A DNA stretch of 64,000 nt from Rhodopseudomonas boonkerdii (GTDB taxonomy: Bacteria > Pseudomonadota > Alphaproteobacteria > Rhizobiales > Xanthobacteraceae). The notes under the pieces were generated by a model. The model was not told where the DNA came from and did not search any database. It saw nothing but the letters and a program-made list of their open reading frames with translations. Positions 50,520 through 60,586 of this stretch are shown here, piece by piece. The stretch is taken from the NCBI RefSeq assembly GCF_021184025.1, contig NZ_CP036537.1, positions 2,790,001 through 2,854,000 on the forward strand, read 5' to 3'. The position numbers were made by a program, and so were the translations under genes. The first letter of the stretch is position 1. Every line of letters starts with the position of its first letter.

Positions 50520-51695
50520 ATGCTGCCGCCGGTCATCAAGATCATTGCGCTGGCATCTTTCGCGGCTGCGTTGTCGCAGCGTGCGCTCGATCCGGTGCTG
50601 CCGCATGTCGCGGACGATATGCTGGTTACGGTTGCGGTCGCTGCGGGTTTGTCTTCGGCGCTCGCATTCACCTTCGCCATCGTACAGCCTGTACTCGGCG
50701 CTGCCGCCGATATGTTTGGCAAGGCGCGGCTGATGATCGTCTGCCTGGTGCTGCTCGGCGTCGCCAGCATTCTCGGTGCGTTGACGACCAATTATTCGTT
50801 GCTGCTTGCGACGCGCGTGCTGGCTGGCATCGGGGCAGGCGGGGTGTTTCCGGTGACGCTCTCGCTGACCAGCGATCTGGTCGGCCCGCAACTGCGTCAG
50901 GTCGCGCTCAGCCGGGTGATGGCGGGCGCAATGACCGGCACCGTGCTCGGCTCCACGGCGGCCGGCGTGATCGGTGATGTCTTCGGCTGGCGCGGCGTGC
51001 TGGTGATTCTCGGCGGCCTCGCGATTGCCGCCTCCGTCGCCGTTGCGTTCGGCTTTAAGGGGGCGGCGATCATCGCGCCGGCGGGCAAAGCCGACTTCGG
51101 CAAGCTTGCACGTGGCTACAAGGTGATCTTCCGCAATCCCAACACGCTGATCGTCTACAGCGCTGTGTTTGTCGAGGGGTGCTTCATCCTCGGCCTATTC
51201 CCCTACGTGTCGTCGTTCCTCATGGACGGCGGTGTCACCAGCCTGTCGATTGCCGGCCTCGTGATCGCCTGCTTCGCCGTGGGCGGCCTCTTTTACACGA
51301 TGACGGTCAAGCGCATGCTGGCGCGGCTCGGCATCAACGGCATGATGGTCTGGGGCGGCCTCGTGATCGCGATCCCGCTCGCCACCACCGGCTTCAGCCC
51401 GAGCTGGCAGATCCAGGCGCTGAGCATGCTGCTGATGGGCTGGGGATTCTACATGCTGCACGGCTCGCTGCAGATCTTCTCGACCGAGCTGTCCCAGGAG
51501 GCGCGCGCCAGCGCGATGTCGCTGCATGCCTGCTGCTTCTTCCTCGGCCAGTCGGTCGGGCCGATCGCCTATGGCTTCGGCCTCGCCCATACCGGCAAGA
51601 TGCCGACCCTGCTGATGGCGGCGGCGGCGGTGGTGGTGCTGGGCCTTGCGAGCGCCCGGCTTTTGAAGCAACGCAAGCCGGCGGATGCGGGCTAG
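50520..51695 (+). CDS. MFS-family transporter
   Basis: Inner-membrane secondary transporter. The 391-residue protein has about 12 hydrophobic helices, the MFS loop motif ADMFGKARLMIVCLV between helices 2 and 3, and TRVLAGIGAGGVFPVTLSLTSD (motif C-like region). The pattern suits the drug:H+ antiporter-type group, but the substrate is unknown. The ATG at 50520 is preferred over an upstream GTG-type extension reaching into kdsA. It follows kdsA by 31 nt and may share its transcript. Confidence 0.88.
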   Translation: MLPPVIKIIALASFAAALSQRALDPVLPHVADDMLVTVAVAAGLSSALAFTFAIVQPVLGAAADMFGKARLMIVCLVLLGVASILGALTTNYSLLLATRVLAGIGAGGVFPVTLSLTSDLVGPQLRQVALSRVMAGAMTGTVLGSTAAGVIGDVFGWRGVLVILGGLAIAASVAVAFGFKGAAIIAPAGKADFGKLARGYKVIFRNPNTLIVYSAVFVEGCFILGLFPYVSSFLMDGGVTSLSIAGLVIACFAVGGLFYTMTVKRMLARLGINGMMVWGGLVIAIPLATTGFSPSWQIQALSMLLMGWGFYMLHGSLQIFSTELSQEARASAMSLHACCFFLGQSVGPIAYGFGLAHTGKMPTLLMAAAAVVVLGLASARLLKQRKPADAG

Positions 51696-51707
51696 TCTTG
51701 CGGGGCT

Positions 51708-51908
51708 CTAGCGCGCCTGAGCAAGCATGCCGCCCAGGTTCTCCGGCCAGACGGTGTCCGTCGCTGAGAGCAGCTCCGCCTCAGACCACCAGCGCATATC
51801 CGCAATGACGTCGTTCTCTATCGCCGTCCATGCGGCATTGGTCAGCGCGAGTTCGTTCGCTCGCACGACAAAATACTTCTCGCAGCAGAGTACATCCTCG
51901 CCGTCTGT
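51708..51908 (-). pseudogene. Nudix hydrolase remnant (C-terminal fragment)
   Basis: Minus-strand translation gives 66 codons ending EKYFVVRANEL...AAWTAIENDVIADMRWWS and TDTVWPENLGGML, the typical C-terminal third of Nudix hydrolases. The catalytic Nudix box (GX5EX7REUXEEXGU) and everything before it are absent. The frame begins at a TGA (51909-51911) 10 nt before the queF stop and has no start codon before its middle. It is a truncated relic, probably left by a deletion that brought queF next to it. Confidence 0.72.
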
Positions 51909-51920
51909 TCAACCGTGTTG

Positions 51921-52400
51921 CTATCCCCGCCCGCGATACGGCGCGACGCCTTGCTCGGGCACCCAGACGCCCTTCGGCAGTCGTCCGGTCTGCCAGAATA
52001 CATCGATGGGGATGCCGCCGCGCGGATACCAGTAGCCGCCAATGCGCAGCCATTTCGGTTTGATGGTCTCGGCGATGCGCTTGCCGATGGCCACGGTGCA
52101 GTCCTCATGGAAGGCGCCATGGTTGCGGAACGAGGCGAGATAGAGCTTGAGCGCTTTCGACTCCACCAGCCAGCCGCCGGGCACGTAGTCAATCATCAGA
52201 TGTGCGAAATCCGGCTGGCCGGTGATCGGGCACAGCGAGGTGAATTCCGGCGCAGTGAAGCGCACGGTGTAATCGGTGCCCTTTTGCGGATTGGGCACCC
52301 TGTCGAGCTGGGCGGCTTCGGGTGAAGCGGGCCATTCCACGGCGCGGCCGAGCTGCAGCTCGGGGGCGGCCTTGGGTGATTTGCGAGGATTTTTTGACAT
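51921..52400 (-). CDS. queF: NADPH-dependent 7-cyano-7-deazaguanine reductase
   Basis: Reduces preQ0 to preQ1 in queuosine synthesis (T-fold family). The 159-residue protein is the short, unimodular QueF: catalytic Cys in [32 protein letters not shown] with the substrate-binding Glu and His, and [18 protein letters not shown]. The length is usual. Other queuosine genes are not in the window. The upstream gap to eno shows no preQ1 riboswitch. Confidence 0.96.
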   Translation of the reverse strand: MSKNPRKSPKAAPELQLGRAVEWPASPEAAQLDRVPNPQKGTDYTVRFTAPEFTSLCPITGQPDFAHLMIDYVPGGWLVESKALKLYLASFRNHGAFHEDCTVAIGKRIAETIKPKWLRIGGYWYPRGGIPIDVFWQTGRLPKGVWVPEQGVAPYRGRG

Positions 52401-52486
52401 TTAGGTCTCCGTTGCCGCGGTTCTTAGCCAATCCGCCGGCTGCCGTCATCCCAAGCGGGGTTTTCCCGCCCGGCACCATGGGCTAG

Positions 52487-53812
<1,326 letters not shown>

Positions 53813-53834
53813 GCTGCGGCCTATCGCGGTTACG

Positions 53835-53870
53835 ATCGCCGCCGCTCGCGGGAACGCGGGCGGCGATTTT
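53835..53870 (+). terminator. Rho-independent terminator of eno
   Basis: A 9-bp stem (53835-53843 with 53859-53867) with a further GC-rich inner pairing, followed by TTTTCGTTT, 22 nt past the eno stop. Confidence 0.7.
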
Positions 53871-53897
53871 CGTTTCGCAGAAGCATTCGATCAATGC

Positions 53898-53930
53898 AAA
53901 ACGGCCGAGGCATGGGCCTCGGCCGTTTTT
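53898..53930. terminator. bidirectional terminator between eno and the hydrolase gene
   Basis: A 14-bp perfect stem (53898-53911 with 53916-53929) with a 4-nt loop; AAAA on the left and TTTTT on the right let it work on both strands for the convergent genes. Confidence 0.78.
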
Positions 53931-53949
53931 ATCCGAGGGAGCAATCCTC

Positions 53950-54639
53950 TTACTGCGGCGCAGCCGAGACCTGGGCGGGTTTCGGTGCGGCTGGCTTGCG
54001 GCGGGCGCCGCCACCGGTGACTGCCAGCACACGGGCGATGGCCTGGCGCTGCAGCGTATCGTCCTTGTCGATGGCGAAATGGTTGGTTGTGCTGCTCTCG
54101 TTCACATTGGCGAGCTTGCCCTTGAAGCGCGGGTCGGCGGACACGGCGCGGCCCCAGCCGGCGGGTACGTAATAGTTCACGATCTGCTTCACATTGTTCG
54201 GAACCGCATCGGGTGCGACCGGATCGAAATTCACGATCAGCGCCACCGGGATATTGTATTGTGCCAGCTTGCGGGCGACCGAGATGGTGGCGTCGGCGCC
54301 GGCCGAGTGGCCCATCAGAATGATCGGTTCGCGATTGCCGGCCTGGTAGCGGGCGATCATGTCGTTCGCTTCGCTGCTCCACAGCGTGTGATTGCTGACC
54401 GATGTGGCGACGCCGACGGCCTGCAGTTTATAGGCGATCTGATCCATTCCCAGGGAGAACACGTTCATCAGGCCGCGATACAGATAGACGTGGCCGGGAC
54501 GGCGAGGCGCGGCCTCGGCGCTGCTGGAACCCGCCAGCGTGACCACAAGGAGGGACGACAGAATCAGCAGAATGGCCGCCGGAGACATCCGTGAAAGGCC
54601 CCGAGACGGCCGTTGCGAGCCCTGAAGAACGATCGACAT
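53950..54639 (-). CDS. predicted exported alpha/beta-hydrolase fold protein
   Basis: The 229-residue protein has an N-terminal signal peptide or anchor (SPAAILLILSSLLVVTLAGS), and a single clear catalytic element, the nucleophile elbow in ILMGHSAGADATISVARKLA (GxSxG). A possible Asp follows in VNFDPVAPDAV, and a His in TNHFAIDKDD. The tail is Ala/Pro/Lys-rich. It may be a periplasmic esterase or thioesterase; the substrate is unknown. The ATG at 54639 (after GGAAAG) is preferred over one 33 nt upstream. Confidence 0.82.
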   Translation of the reverse strand: MSIVLQGSQRPSRGLSRMSPAAILLILSSLLVVTLAGSSSAEAAPRRPGHVYLYRGLMNVFSLGMDQIAYKLQAVGVATSVSNHTLWSSEANDMIARYQAGNREPIILMGHSAGADATISVARKLAQYNIPVALIVNFDPVAPDAVPNNVKQIVNYYVPAGWGRAVSADPRFKGKLANVNESSTTNHFAIDKDDTLQRQAIARVLAVTGGGARRKPAAPKPAQVSAAPQ

Positions 54640-54882
54640 CTTGCTTTCTTTCCAAGGAGAAACTCGTGACATGTTCAGACATAAGCCTGTGGCGTCAATC
54701 GCACTCCTGCATCGATTCCCGGAATTGTGATAGGCGCTGTTGCGAAACCGGCTCCGTGTGACCCTGGGGCGACAAAATGTTGCCGAAGGTACCCGTTCGG
54801 ACAGTGATAGGTTTGTGACGCCGGGCTAATTTGCTATGCAGCGGCGATGGCGATGCGTGATGCAATCGGGAGCGAACAAGCG

Positions 54883-56130
54883 ATGATCGCGCGGCGACAC
54901 GTCTTTCACATTGGCGGCTACGATCCGATTGAGCCGGACACCCAGCTCGAGCGGTTCCGGAAGTCGCTGGCGACGTTTCAGAAGACCTGGGGCGTTACCG
55001 CGAGCGCATCCGGCGCTCCCGAGGTGCGTGAGGTCAGTGCGTCGTGGCCGGCGCGGGCGTCCGGCCCGAACTGGACTACGGACATCACTTACGAGATGCT
55101 TCGCTGGGATGATCTCATCAATGAGGACCATTCGCGGGGCATGCTGTCGCGGCTCGGCGCGGCCTTCGTCACGCTCGGTAACTGGCTGGTGACGGGAACC
55201 CTGTTCCGTTTCTTCTATGCGAGCTGGAAATATGCCGGCTTCTTTCTGTTCTCATATTTGTGGATCGCTGCCTTTGCTGCGGCTGGCGCTCTGGTTGGTC
55301 TTGGCCTGACCTGGCTTTTCGGCATGGCCGGAGCAGCGGCATGGATCGCGGGGGGCGTAGCCGCCGCGGCGGTGTTTACGGCGCTGTTGCAGTATTATGG
55401 CTGGCGCAAGCCGATCAATCACGTATTCGACGACTGGATCTTTTCGCGACAATACGTCTATGGCGACAGGCCGAAGATGAAGGCGCGTGTCGATGACTTC
55501 GCGAAGACGCTGGTCGCCCGCGCGCAAAAGGCCGATGTCGATGAGATCGTCATTGTTGGCCACTGCCTTGGCGCAGCGCTTGTCATGGAGACTGTGGCGC
55601 GGGCGCTGAAGCTCGATCCCGATCTGACCGAGCATGGTCCGACCATTTGCGTCCTCACCGTGAGTGCGACCATTCCGAAATTCGCGCTGCATCCGGCCGG
55701 TACCAGCGTGCGCGAGGCCTCGCGTCTGGTCGCCGATACGCCGGCGGTGCGCTGGGCCGAATACCACGCCCGCGACGACGTTATCAGTTTCTACCGCTTC
55801 GACCCCGTGACGCTGAAGCGCGTCAGCCGCGAGCGCGGCGACGGTCGGCCGAATATTCGCCGGATCCAGATGCACGACATGATGGGCATGGAGCAGTTCA
55901 AGCGCTATCGTTTCAGCTTCATGCGCATCCACTATCAGATGGTGATGGGAAACCAGCAGCGCGCGCCTTATGACTACTGCATGGTGTTGTGCGGGCCGCT
56001 GCCGTTCGACGAGATTACGGCGGTCGGCGGCGGCGTCACGCGTTTCGGACCGGATGGGACGCTGCTGGACGCGGCGCAGACAAAACCTGTATCGCATGCG
56101 GTAGCGGCTGCGTCCATCGGCGCAGCCTGA
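54883..56130 (+). CDS. membrane protein with Cys-type alpha/beta-hydrolase motif
   Basis: The 415-residue protein starts at the ATG at 54883 (GGGAG ten bases before); a longer start at 54847 is possible. It begins with RRHVFHIGGYDPIEP, has two or three hydrophobic helices at about residues 108-170 (FFLFSYLWIAAFAAAGALVG), then a soluble part with the nucleophile elbow IVIVGHCLGAALVMETVA, where Cys228 replaces the usual Ser of GxSxG. A C-terminal His is in MRIHYQMVMG. Lipase-like or regulatory; the role is unknown. It starts a run of four co-directional genes. Confidence 0.8.
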   Translation: MIARRHVFHIGGYDPIEPDTQLERFRKSLATFQKTWGVTASASGAPEVREVSASWPARASGPNWTTDITYEMLRWDDLINEDHSRGMLSRLGAAFVTLGNWLVTGTLFRFFYASWKYAGFFLFSYLWIAAFAAAGALVGLGLTWLFGMAGAAAWIAGGVAAAAVFTALLQYYGWRKPINHVFDDWIFSRQYVYGDRPKMKARVDDFAKTLVARAQKADVDEIVIVGHCLGAALVMETVARALKLDPDLTEHGPTICVLTVSATIPKFALHPAGTSVREASRLVADTPAVRWAEYHARDDVISFYRFDPVTLKRVSRERGDGRPNIRRIQMHDMMGMEQFKRYRFSFMRIHYQMVMGNQQRAPYDYCMVLCGPLPFDEITAVGGGVTRFGPDGTLLDAAQTKPVSHAVAAASIGAA

Positions 56131-56148
56131 GGTCCTGAACGGAAGATC

Positions 56149-56736
56149 ATGACGGCATCTCTTCTCGGCAAATATGTCTGGGCGATCGGGCTCGTCGCCT
56201 GGTTCATCATTCGCTATCCCTATGCCCGGAAAGCACGCAAGACCGCGACCGTGCGGGCGGTCGGCTGGAGCCGCGAGCGTGTGCTGCTGGCAGTCGCCGC
56301 CATCGGCCTGTTCGTCGTGCCGGTGATCTGGCTCGCATCCGGCTGGCCGGCCGTGCTGAACTACGAACTGAACTACGCCGCCGTCGTGGTCGGCGCGCTG
56401 GTTTACGTGTTGTCGCTGTGGCTGTTCCGGCGCTCGCACAAGGATCTCGGTCGGCAATGGTCGGCCAGCCTCGAAATTCGTGACAGTCACCAGATCGTGC
56501 GCGCCGGCGTCTACCGCCGCATACGGCATCCGATGTATTCGTCGTTCTGGCTGTGGGGACTGGCGCAGGCCTTTCTGTTGCCGAATGTCATGGCTGCGCT
56601 GAGCGGACTGATCGCGATCGCTATCCTGTTCTTCACCCGCATCGACCATGAGGAGCGGATGCTGGTCGAGGCATTCGGCGACGACTATAGGGCTTACATG
56701 CGCGAGACCAAGCGCATCATTCCGGGCATCTATTGA
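56149..56736 (+). CDS. isoprenylcysteine carboxylmethyltransferase (ICMT)-family membrane protein
   Basis: Membrane methyltransferase-like protein of 195 residues. It has five or so hydrophobic helices and the family signature VRAGVYRRIRHPMYSSFWLW followed by RIDHEERMLVEAFGDDYRAY, which forms the SAM-binding part. Bacterial members have unknown substrates, since protein prenylation is not expected. It lies 18 nt after the preceding membrane hydrolase gene. Confidence 0.9.
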   Translation: MTASLLGKYVWAIGLVAWFIIRYPYARKARKTATVRAVGWSRERVLLAVAAIGLFVVPVIWLASGWPAVLNYELNYAAVVVGALVYVLSLWLFRRSHKDLGRQWSASLEIRDSHQIVRAGVYRRIRHPMYSSFWLWGLAQAFLLPNVMAALSGLIAIAILFFTRIDHEERMLVEAFGDDYRAYMRETKRIIPGIY

Positions 56737-56768
56737 GGCGGCGACAGTCCGCGACAAGGGAGACGACC

Positions 56769-57908
56769 ATGACTGCGGACATCACCAAAGGCCTTGAACT
56801 GCGTTCGTTGATCAAGAGCAGCGGCGAACTGGAAATCTCCCTGCAGCAAGTCACGATCCCGGCGCCTGGTGCCGACGAGATCGTGGTGCGCGTCGAGGCG
56901 GCGCCGATCAATCCGTCCGATCTTGGTTTGCTGCTCGGCGCTGCCGATCCGTCGACCGCGAAGGTGTCGGGTGCGGGCGCTTCTACTGTGGTCACCGCAA
57001 CGGTTGCGCAGGCCAATATGAAGGCGATGGCCGGCCGTCTCGACGAGTCGATGCCCGTTGGCAATGAGGGCGCCGGGACCGTTGTGAAAGCCGGCTCGTC
57101 GCCGGAGGCCCAGGCGCTGCTCGGCAAGATGGTCGCGGTGATTGGCGGTGCCATGTATGCACAGTACCGCCTGATCAAGGCGAAGGAAGTATTGCCGCTG
57201 CCGGATGGCACGACGGCGGCCGAGGGCGCGTCCTGTTTCGTCAATCCGCTGACCTCGCTCGGCATGACCGAGACCATGAAACGGGAAGGGCACAAGGCGC
57301 TGGTTCATACCGCCGCTGCTTCCAATCTGGGACAGATGCTCAACAAGATCTGCCAGAAGGACGGCATCGATCTGGTCAATATCGTTCGCAGCGAGGCGCA
57401 GGAAAAACTGCTGCGCGATATCGGCGCCAAATATGTCGTCAACAGTACGGCGCCGACTTTCGTCGACGATCTCGTTGTGGCGCTGGAGGCGACCGGCGCC
57501 ACCATTGCCTTCGACGCGACCGGCGGCGGCAAGCTGCAGGGCCAGATCCTGCATGCGATGGAAGTCGCGGCGGTGAAGGCGATGAAAGTCTATAGCCGCT
57601 ACGGCTCCGACACCTTCAAACAGCTTTACATCTACGGCCGGCTCGAACCGCGGCCGGTGGAATTCATGCCGCCGGGCTTTGCCTGGAGCATGGGCGGCTG
57701 GCTGCTGTTTCCCTTCCTGCAGAAGATCGGCAGGGAGGACGCGGCGAAGCTGCGCGCGCGCGTGGTCGCCGAACTCAAGACGACTTTCGCCAGTCACTAC
57801 ACCAAGACCATTTCGCTTCAGGGTGTCCTCAACCTCGACAATCTGCGCGCCTATGCCAAGCGTGCGACCGGCGAGAAGTACCTGATCAATCCGAACATGC
57901 CGGGATGA
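56769..57908 (+). CDS. MDR-family (zinc-independent-like) alcohol dehydrogenase / quinone oxidoreductase
   Basis: Medium-chain dehydrogenase/reductase fold. The 379-residue protein has a GroES-like N-terminal domain with VRVEAAPINPSDLGLLLG, VGNEGAGTVVKAGSSPEA, and a nucleotide domain with KALVHTAAASNLGQMLNK. The Cys and His ligands of zinc-containing ADHs are not evident, so it resembles the quinone oxidoreductase group. It overlaps the next MFS gene by 4 nt. The substrate is unknown. Confidence 0.87.
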   Translation: MTADITKGLELRSLIKSSGELEISLQQVTIPAPGADEIVVRVEAAPINPSDLGLLLGAADPSTAKVSGAGASTVVTATVAQANMKAMAGRLDESMPVGNEGAGTVVKAGSSPEAQALLGKMVAVIGGAMYAQYRLIKAKEVLPLPDGTTAAEGASCFVNPLTSLGMTETMKREGHKALVHTAAASNLGQMLNKICQKDGIDLVNIVRSEAQEKLLRDIGAKYVVNSTAPTFVDDLVVALEATGATIAFDATGGGKLQGQILHAMEVAAVKAMKVYSRYGSDTFKQLYIYGRLEPRPVEFMPPGFAWSMGGWLLFPFLQKIGREDAAKLRARVVAELKTTFASHYTKTISLQGVLNLDNLRAYAKRATGEKYLINPNMPG

Positions 57909-59146
57909 CACCTGCTGCCTCATCTGCCGAAGCCGTGAGCGATGGCGCGCGCCTGCTGCTGCGCCATCCGCCTTATCTCTACTACATGGTGTCGCGCAGC
58001 TTCTCGCGCTTTGCCTCGCAGATCGCGGCCGTGGCGGTCGGCTGGCAGATTTACGATCTGACCGGCAGTGCGTTTCAACTTGGTATGGTCGGTCTTGCGC
58101 AGTTCGTGCCGATGCTGGCCCTGGTGTTCGTTGCTGGCCACATCGCGGATCGCTACGACCGTCGCCGTGTCGTGCAAATCTGCCAGATGCTGCAGGGCGC
58201 GACGGCCGTGCTCCTCGCCTGGGGCACTTATGCGGGCTGGATCACGGTGCCTCAGATTTTTGTCGCACTCGTCGTGATCGGTGCGGCCACGGCCTTCGAG
58301 GCCCCCGCGGGCTCAGCGTTGCTGCCAGGCGTCGTGCCGGAAGGCCATCTGCAGAAGGCGACCGCACTTTCGACCGGCGTGTTTCAGGTGGCGATGATCT
58401 GCGGCCCGGCGCTCGGCGGCTTCGCCTATGCACTGTCGCCATCGACGCCCTATGTGCTGATGGCGGCATTCTGGCTGATCGGCGGCGCGCTCAACGGCGC
58501 AATCAAACTCGCCCGCGAAGTGGCGGTGAAGGACCCGCCGAGTTTCCGCACCGTGTTCGCTGGCGTCGGCTTCGTGCGCAGCAATCCGAATATTCTCGGC
58601 ACCATTTCGCTCGACCTGTTCGCCGTGCTGCTCGGCGGTGCAACGGCGCTGCTGCCGATCTATGCGCGCGACATCCTGCAGACCGGCCCGTGGGGTCTCG
58701 GCATCATGAGGGCAGCGCCGGCTGTGGGGGCATTGCTCACCACCATTGTGCTGACGCGCTGGTCGATCAGCCGCCGCGTCGGCATGCGAATGTTCCAGGC
58801 CGTGATCATCTTCGGGTTGGCGACGGCGGTGTTCGCGGTCTCGCAATGGCTGTGGTTGTCGGTGGCGGCGCTAGCGATCCTCGGCGCGGCGGATACGGTG
58901 AGTGTCGTGATCCGCTTCTCGCTCGTGCAGCTTGCGACGCCCGATGAAATGCGCGGCCGTGTCGGCGCCGTGAATTATCTTTTCATTAACACCTCGAACC
59001 AGCTCGGTCAGTTCGAAAGCGGCGTTACCGCCGCGCTGTTAGGCACGGTACCGGCGGCTCTCATCGGCGGCCTCGGGACGGTCGTGATCGCGCTGATCTG
59101 GATGAGGCTGTTTCCGACGCTGCGCCAGATGGAACGGCTGGAGTAA
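57905..59146 (+). CDS. MFS transporter (EntS-like MFS_3 type)
   Basis: The 413-residue inner-membrane protein shows 12 hydrophobic segments and the loop motif GHIADRYDRRRVVQICQML. The SALLPGVVPEGHLQKATAL region and DEMRGRVGAVNYLFINTSNQLG near the end are typical of the MFS_3/enterobactin-exporter-like group. The ATG overlaps the preceding dehydrogenase stop. The substrate is unknown. Confidence 0.9.
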   Translation: MTPAASSAEAVSDGARLLLRHPPYLYYMVSRSFSRFASQIAAVAVGWQIYDLTGSAFQLGMVGLAQFVPMLALVFVAGHIADRYDRRRVVQICQMLQGATAVLLAWGTYAGWITVPQIFVALVVIGAATAFEAPAGSALLPGVVPEGHLQKATALSTGVFQVAMICGPALGGFAYALSPSTPYVLMAAFWLIGGALNGAIKLAREVAVKDPPSFRTVFAGVGFVRSNPNILGTISLDLFAVLLGGATALLPIYARDILQTGPWGLGIMRAAPAVGALLTTIVLTRWSISRRVGMRMFQAVIIFGLATAVFAVSQWLWLSVAALAILGAADTVSVVIRFSLVQLATPDEMRGRVGAVNYLFINTSNQLGQFESGVTAALLGTVPAALIGGLGTVVIALIWMRLFPTLRQMERLE

Positions 59147-59375
59147 CGCCGACGCATCGTCGGAACCAGCCGGCGGTTCGCTGGACACATAGAAGGGTTA
59201 GCAGAGGGCAGGGCGGCTTCGGTCGCGCTGTCACGTAGTTGTGTACCGCAGGTGCTGTACCGGCTTCGTCCAATGGCGCGATGATGATTTCATGCACTTG
59301 CATGCTTTGGCCGAATGGGCCAAGGAAACGCGGCGTCCATTCGCCTTCGGGCGGCAGCCATTTCAGGAGATTTTC
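59147..59375. other. intergenic region before the FMN reductase gene
   Basis: About 230 nt without a recognisable gene. A frame in phase with the reductase extends back to 59241 but lacks family similarity. The ribosome site AGGAG lies 6 nt before 59376. Confidence 0.4.
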
Positions 59376-59930
59376 ATGACTACTCACATCGTTGCCGTCA
59401 TCGTTGGCAGCCTCCGCAAACAATCGTTCTCGCTCCGCATCGCCCAGGCGCTGGCCAAGCTGGCGCCGGCTTCGCTGAAGCTCAATGTGATTACGCTCAA
59501 CGACCTGTCGTTCTTCAACCAGGACCTCGAAGCCAACCCGCCCGCCGATTGGCTGCGGTTCCGGGAAACGATCCAGGCATCGGACGCTGTGATTTTCGTC
59601 ACGCCTGAGTACAACCGCTCCGTGTCGGGCGTCCTGAAGAACGCCATCGATGTCGGCTCGCGTCCCTATGGCAAGAGCTCCTTCCTTGGCAAGCCGACCG
59701 GCCTCGTGGCCTCTTCGCCGGGCCCGATCGGCGGTCTCGGCGCCGCGCTGGCCTTGCGTCAGACCCTGCCGGGCATTACCGGCCCGATCATGGGCCAGCC
59801 GGAGATCTATCTGAACGCCGTGGCCGATGCCTTCGACGACAACGGCGAGATCATCAAAGAGTCGGTCCGCCCGGTGCTGCAATCCTATATCGACGCCTTT
59901 GCCGCCTGGGTCGCGCTTCACAAGAAATAA
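59376..59930 (+). CDS. NADPH-dependent FMN reductase family protein
   Basis: Flavodoxin-fold flavoenzyme, similar to chromate/quinone reductases. The 184-residue protein has VIVGSLRKQSFSLRIAQAL (FMN phosphate loop), the FVTPEYNRSVSGVLKNAID signature and SSPGPIGGLGAALALRQTL. Likely role: two-electron reduction of quinones or xenobiotics, protecting from oxidative stress. It has its own leader and appears monocistronic. Confidence 0.93.
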   Translation: MTTHIVAVIVGSLRKQSFSLRIAQALAKLAPASLKLNVITLNDLSFFNQDLEANPPADWLRFRETIQASDAVIFVTPEYNRSVSGVLKNAIDVGSRPYGKSSFLGKPTGLVASSPGPIGGLGAALALRQTLPGITGPIMGQPEIYLNAVADAFDDNGEIIKESVRPVLQSYIDAFAAWVALHKK

Positions 59931-59995
59931 GCGCCCCGTTACACGCACGGCCCGGTTGTTAGCCTCGCTTTAACCGGGCCGTCGCATTTTCAGGC

Positions 59996-60313
59996 ATGGT
60001 CAAACACACTCGCCTGAAATCGGTCCTCACCGGCCTCGTGCTCTATGCGGTGGCGGCGCTGCTGATCAGCTATTTCGGCGTAAACGCCTATACCGGCAAA
60101 TATGGCCTCAATGCGCGGCAGGAGCTTGACCAGGAGATCACCGCGCTGACCTCCGAGCTCGTTCAGCTCAAGAAGGAGCGAGCCAAGGCCGAGCAGCGCG
60201 TCGCGCTGCTGCGCTCCGGCAGTCTCGATCCCGATATGCTTGACGAGCGTGTTCGTTGGCAGCTCGACTATGCGCATTCGCGCGATGTCGTCCGTGTCAT
60301 CAAGCCTGACTGA
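59996..60313 (+). CDS. ftsB: septum formation initiator (FtsB/DivIC family)
   Basis: Divisome subunit linking FtsL, FtsQ and septal peptidoglycan synthesis. The 105-residue protein has a short cytoplasmic start, one membrane helix (LTGLVLYAVAALLISYFGV, about 11-29) and a coiled coil (QELDQEITALTSELVQLKKE), then LDPDMLDERVRWQLDY typical of the family. It lies upstream of the pdh genes, the usual alphaproteobacterial order. Confidence 0.93.
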   Translation: MVKHTRLKSVLTGLVLYAVAALLISYFGVNAYTGKYGLNARQELDQEITALTSELVQLKKERAKAEQRVALLRSGSLDPDMLDERVRWQLDYAHSRDVVRVIKPD

Positions 60314-60586
60314 AGTCGCAGGGCTTACGAGTCGTTGTGGAGAACAACGCAGCTTTGCATGAACCTGATGGTTAGTACTTCGTCGCCACTTATGGCGATG
60401 AAATGACAGCGATGCTCATTTCTATTCCGGAAATTACAAGACAGCCCGCGATCTCGTTCGAATGTTTCAAGCTCTCGCTGCAGTGCGAAATGCACTGTGG
60501 CATTCCGCGCGACGCAATCCCTTTCACGGCGCAGGCACTTGGAGTAGGAAGGACGCCACTTCCTCTCTCTCGCATCCGGAATTTTC
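60314..60586. other. ftsB-pdhA intergenic region
   Basis: About 270 nt without a convincing gene. It should contain the pdh operon promoter. Only short palindromes (e.g. CAGTGC...GCACTG at about 60480-60497) are visible. I assign no operator. Confidence 0.4.
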
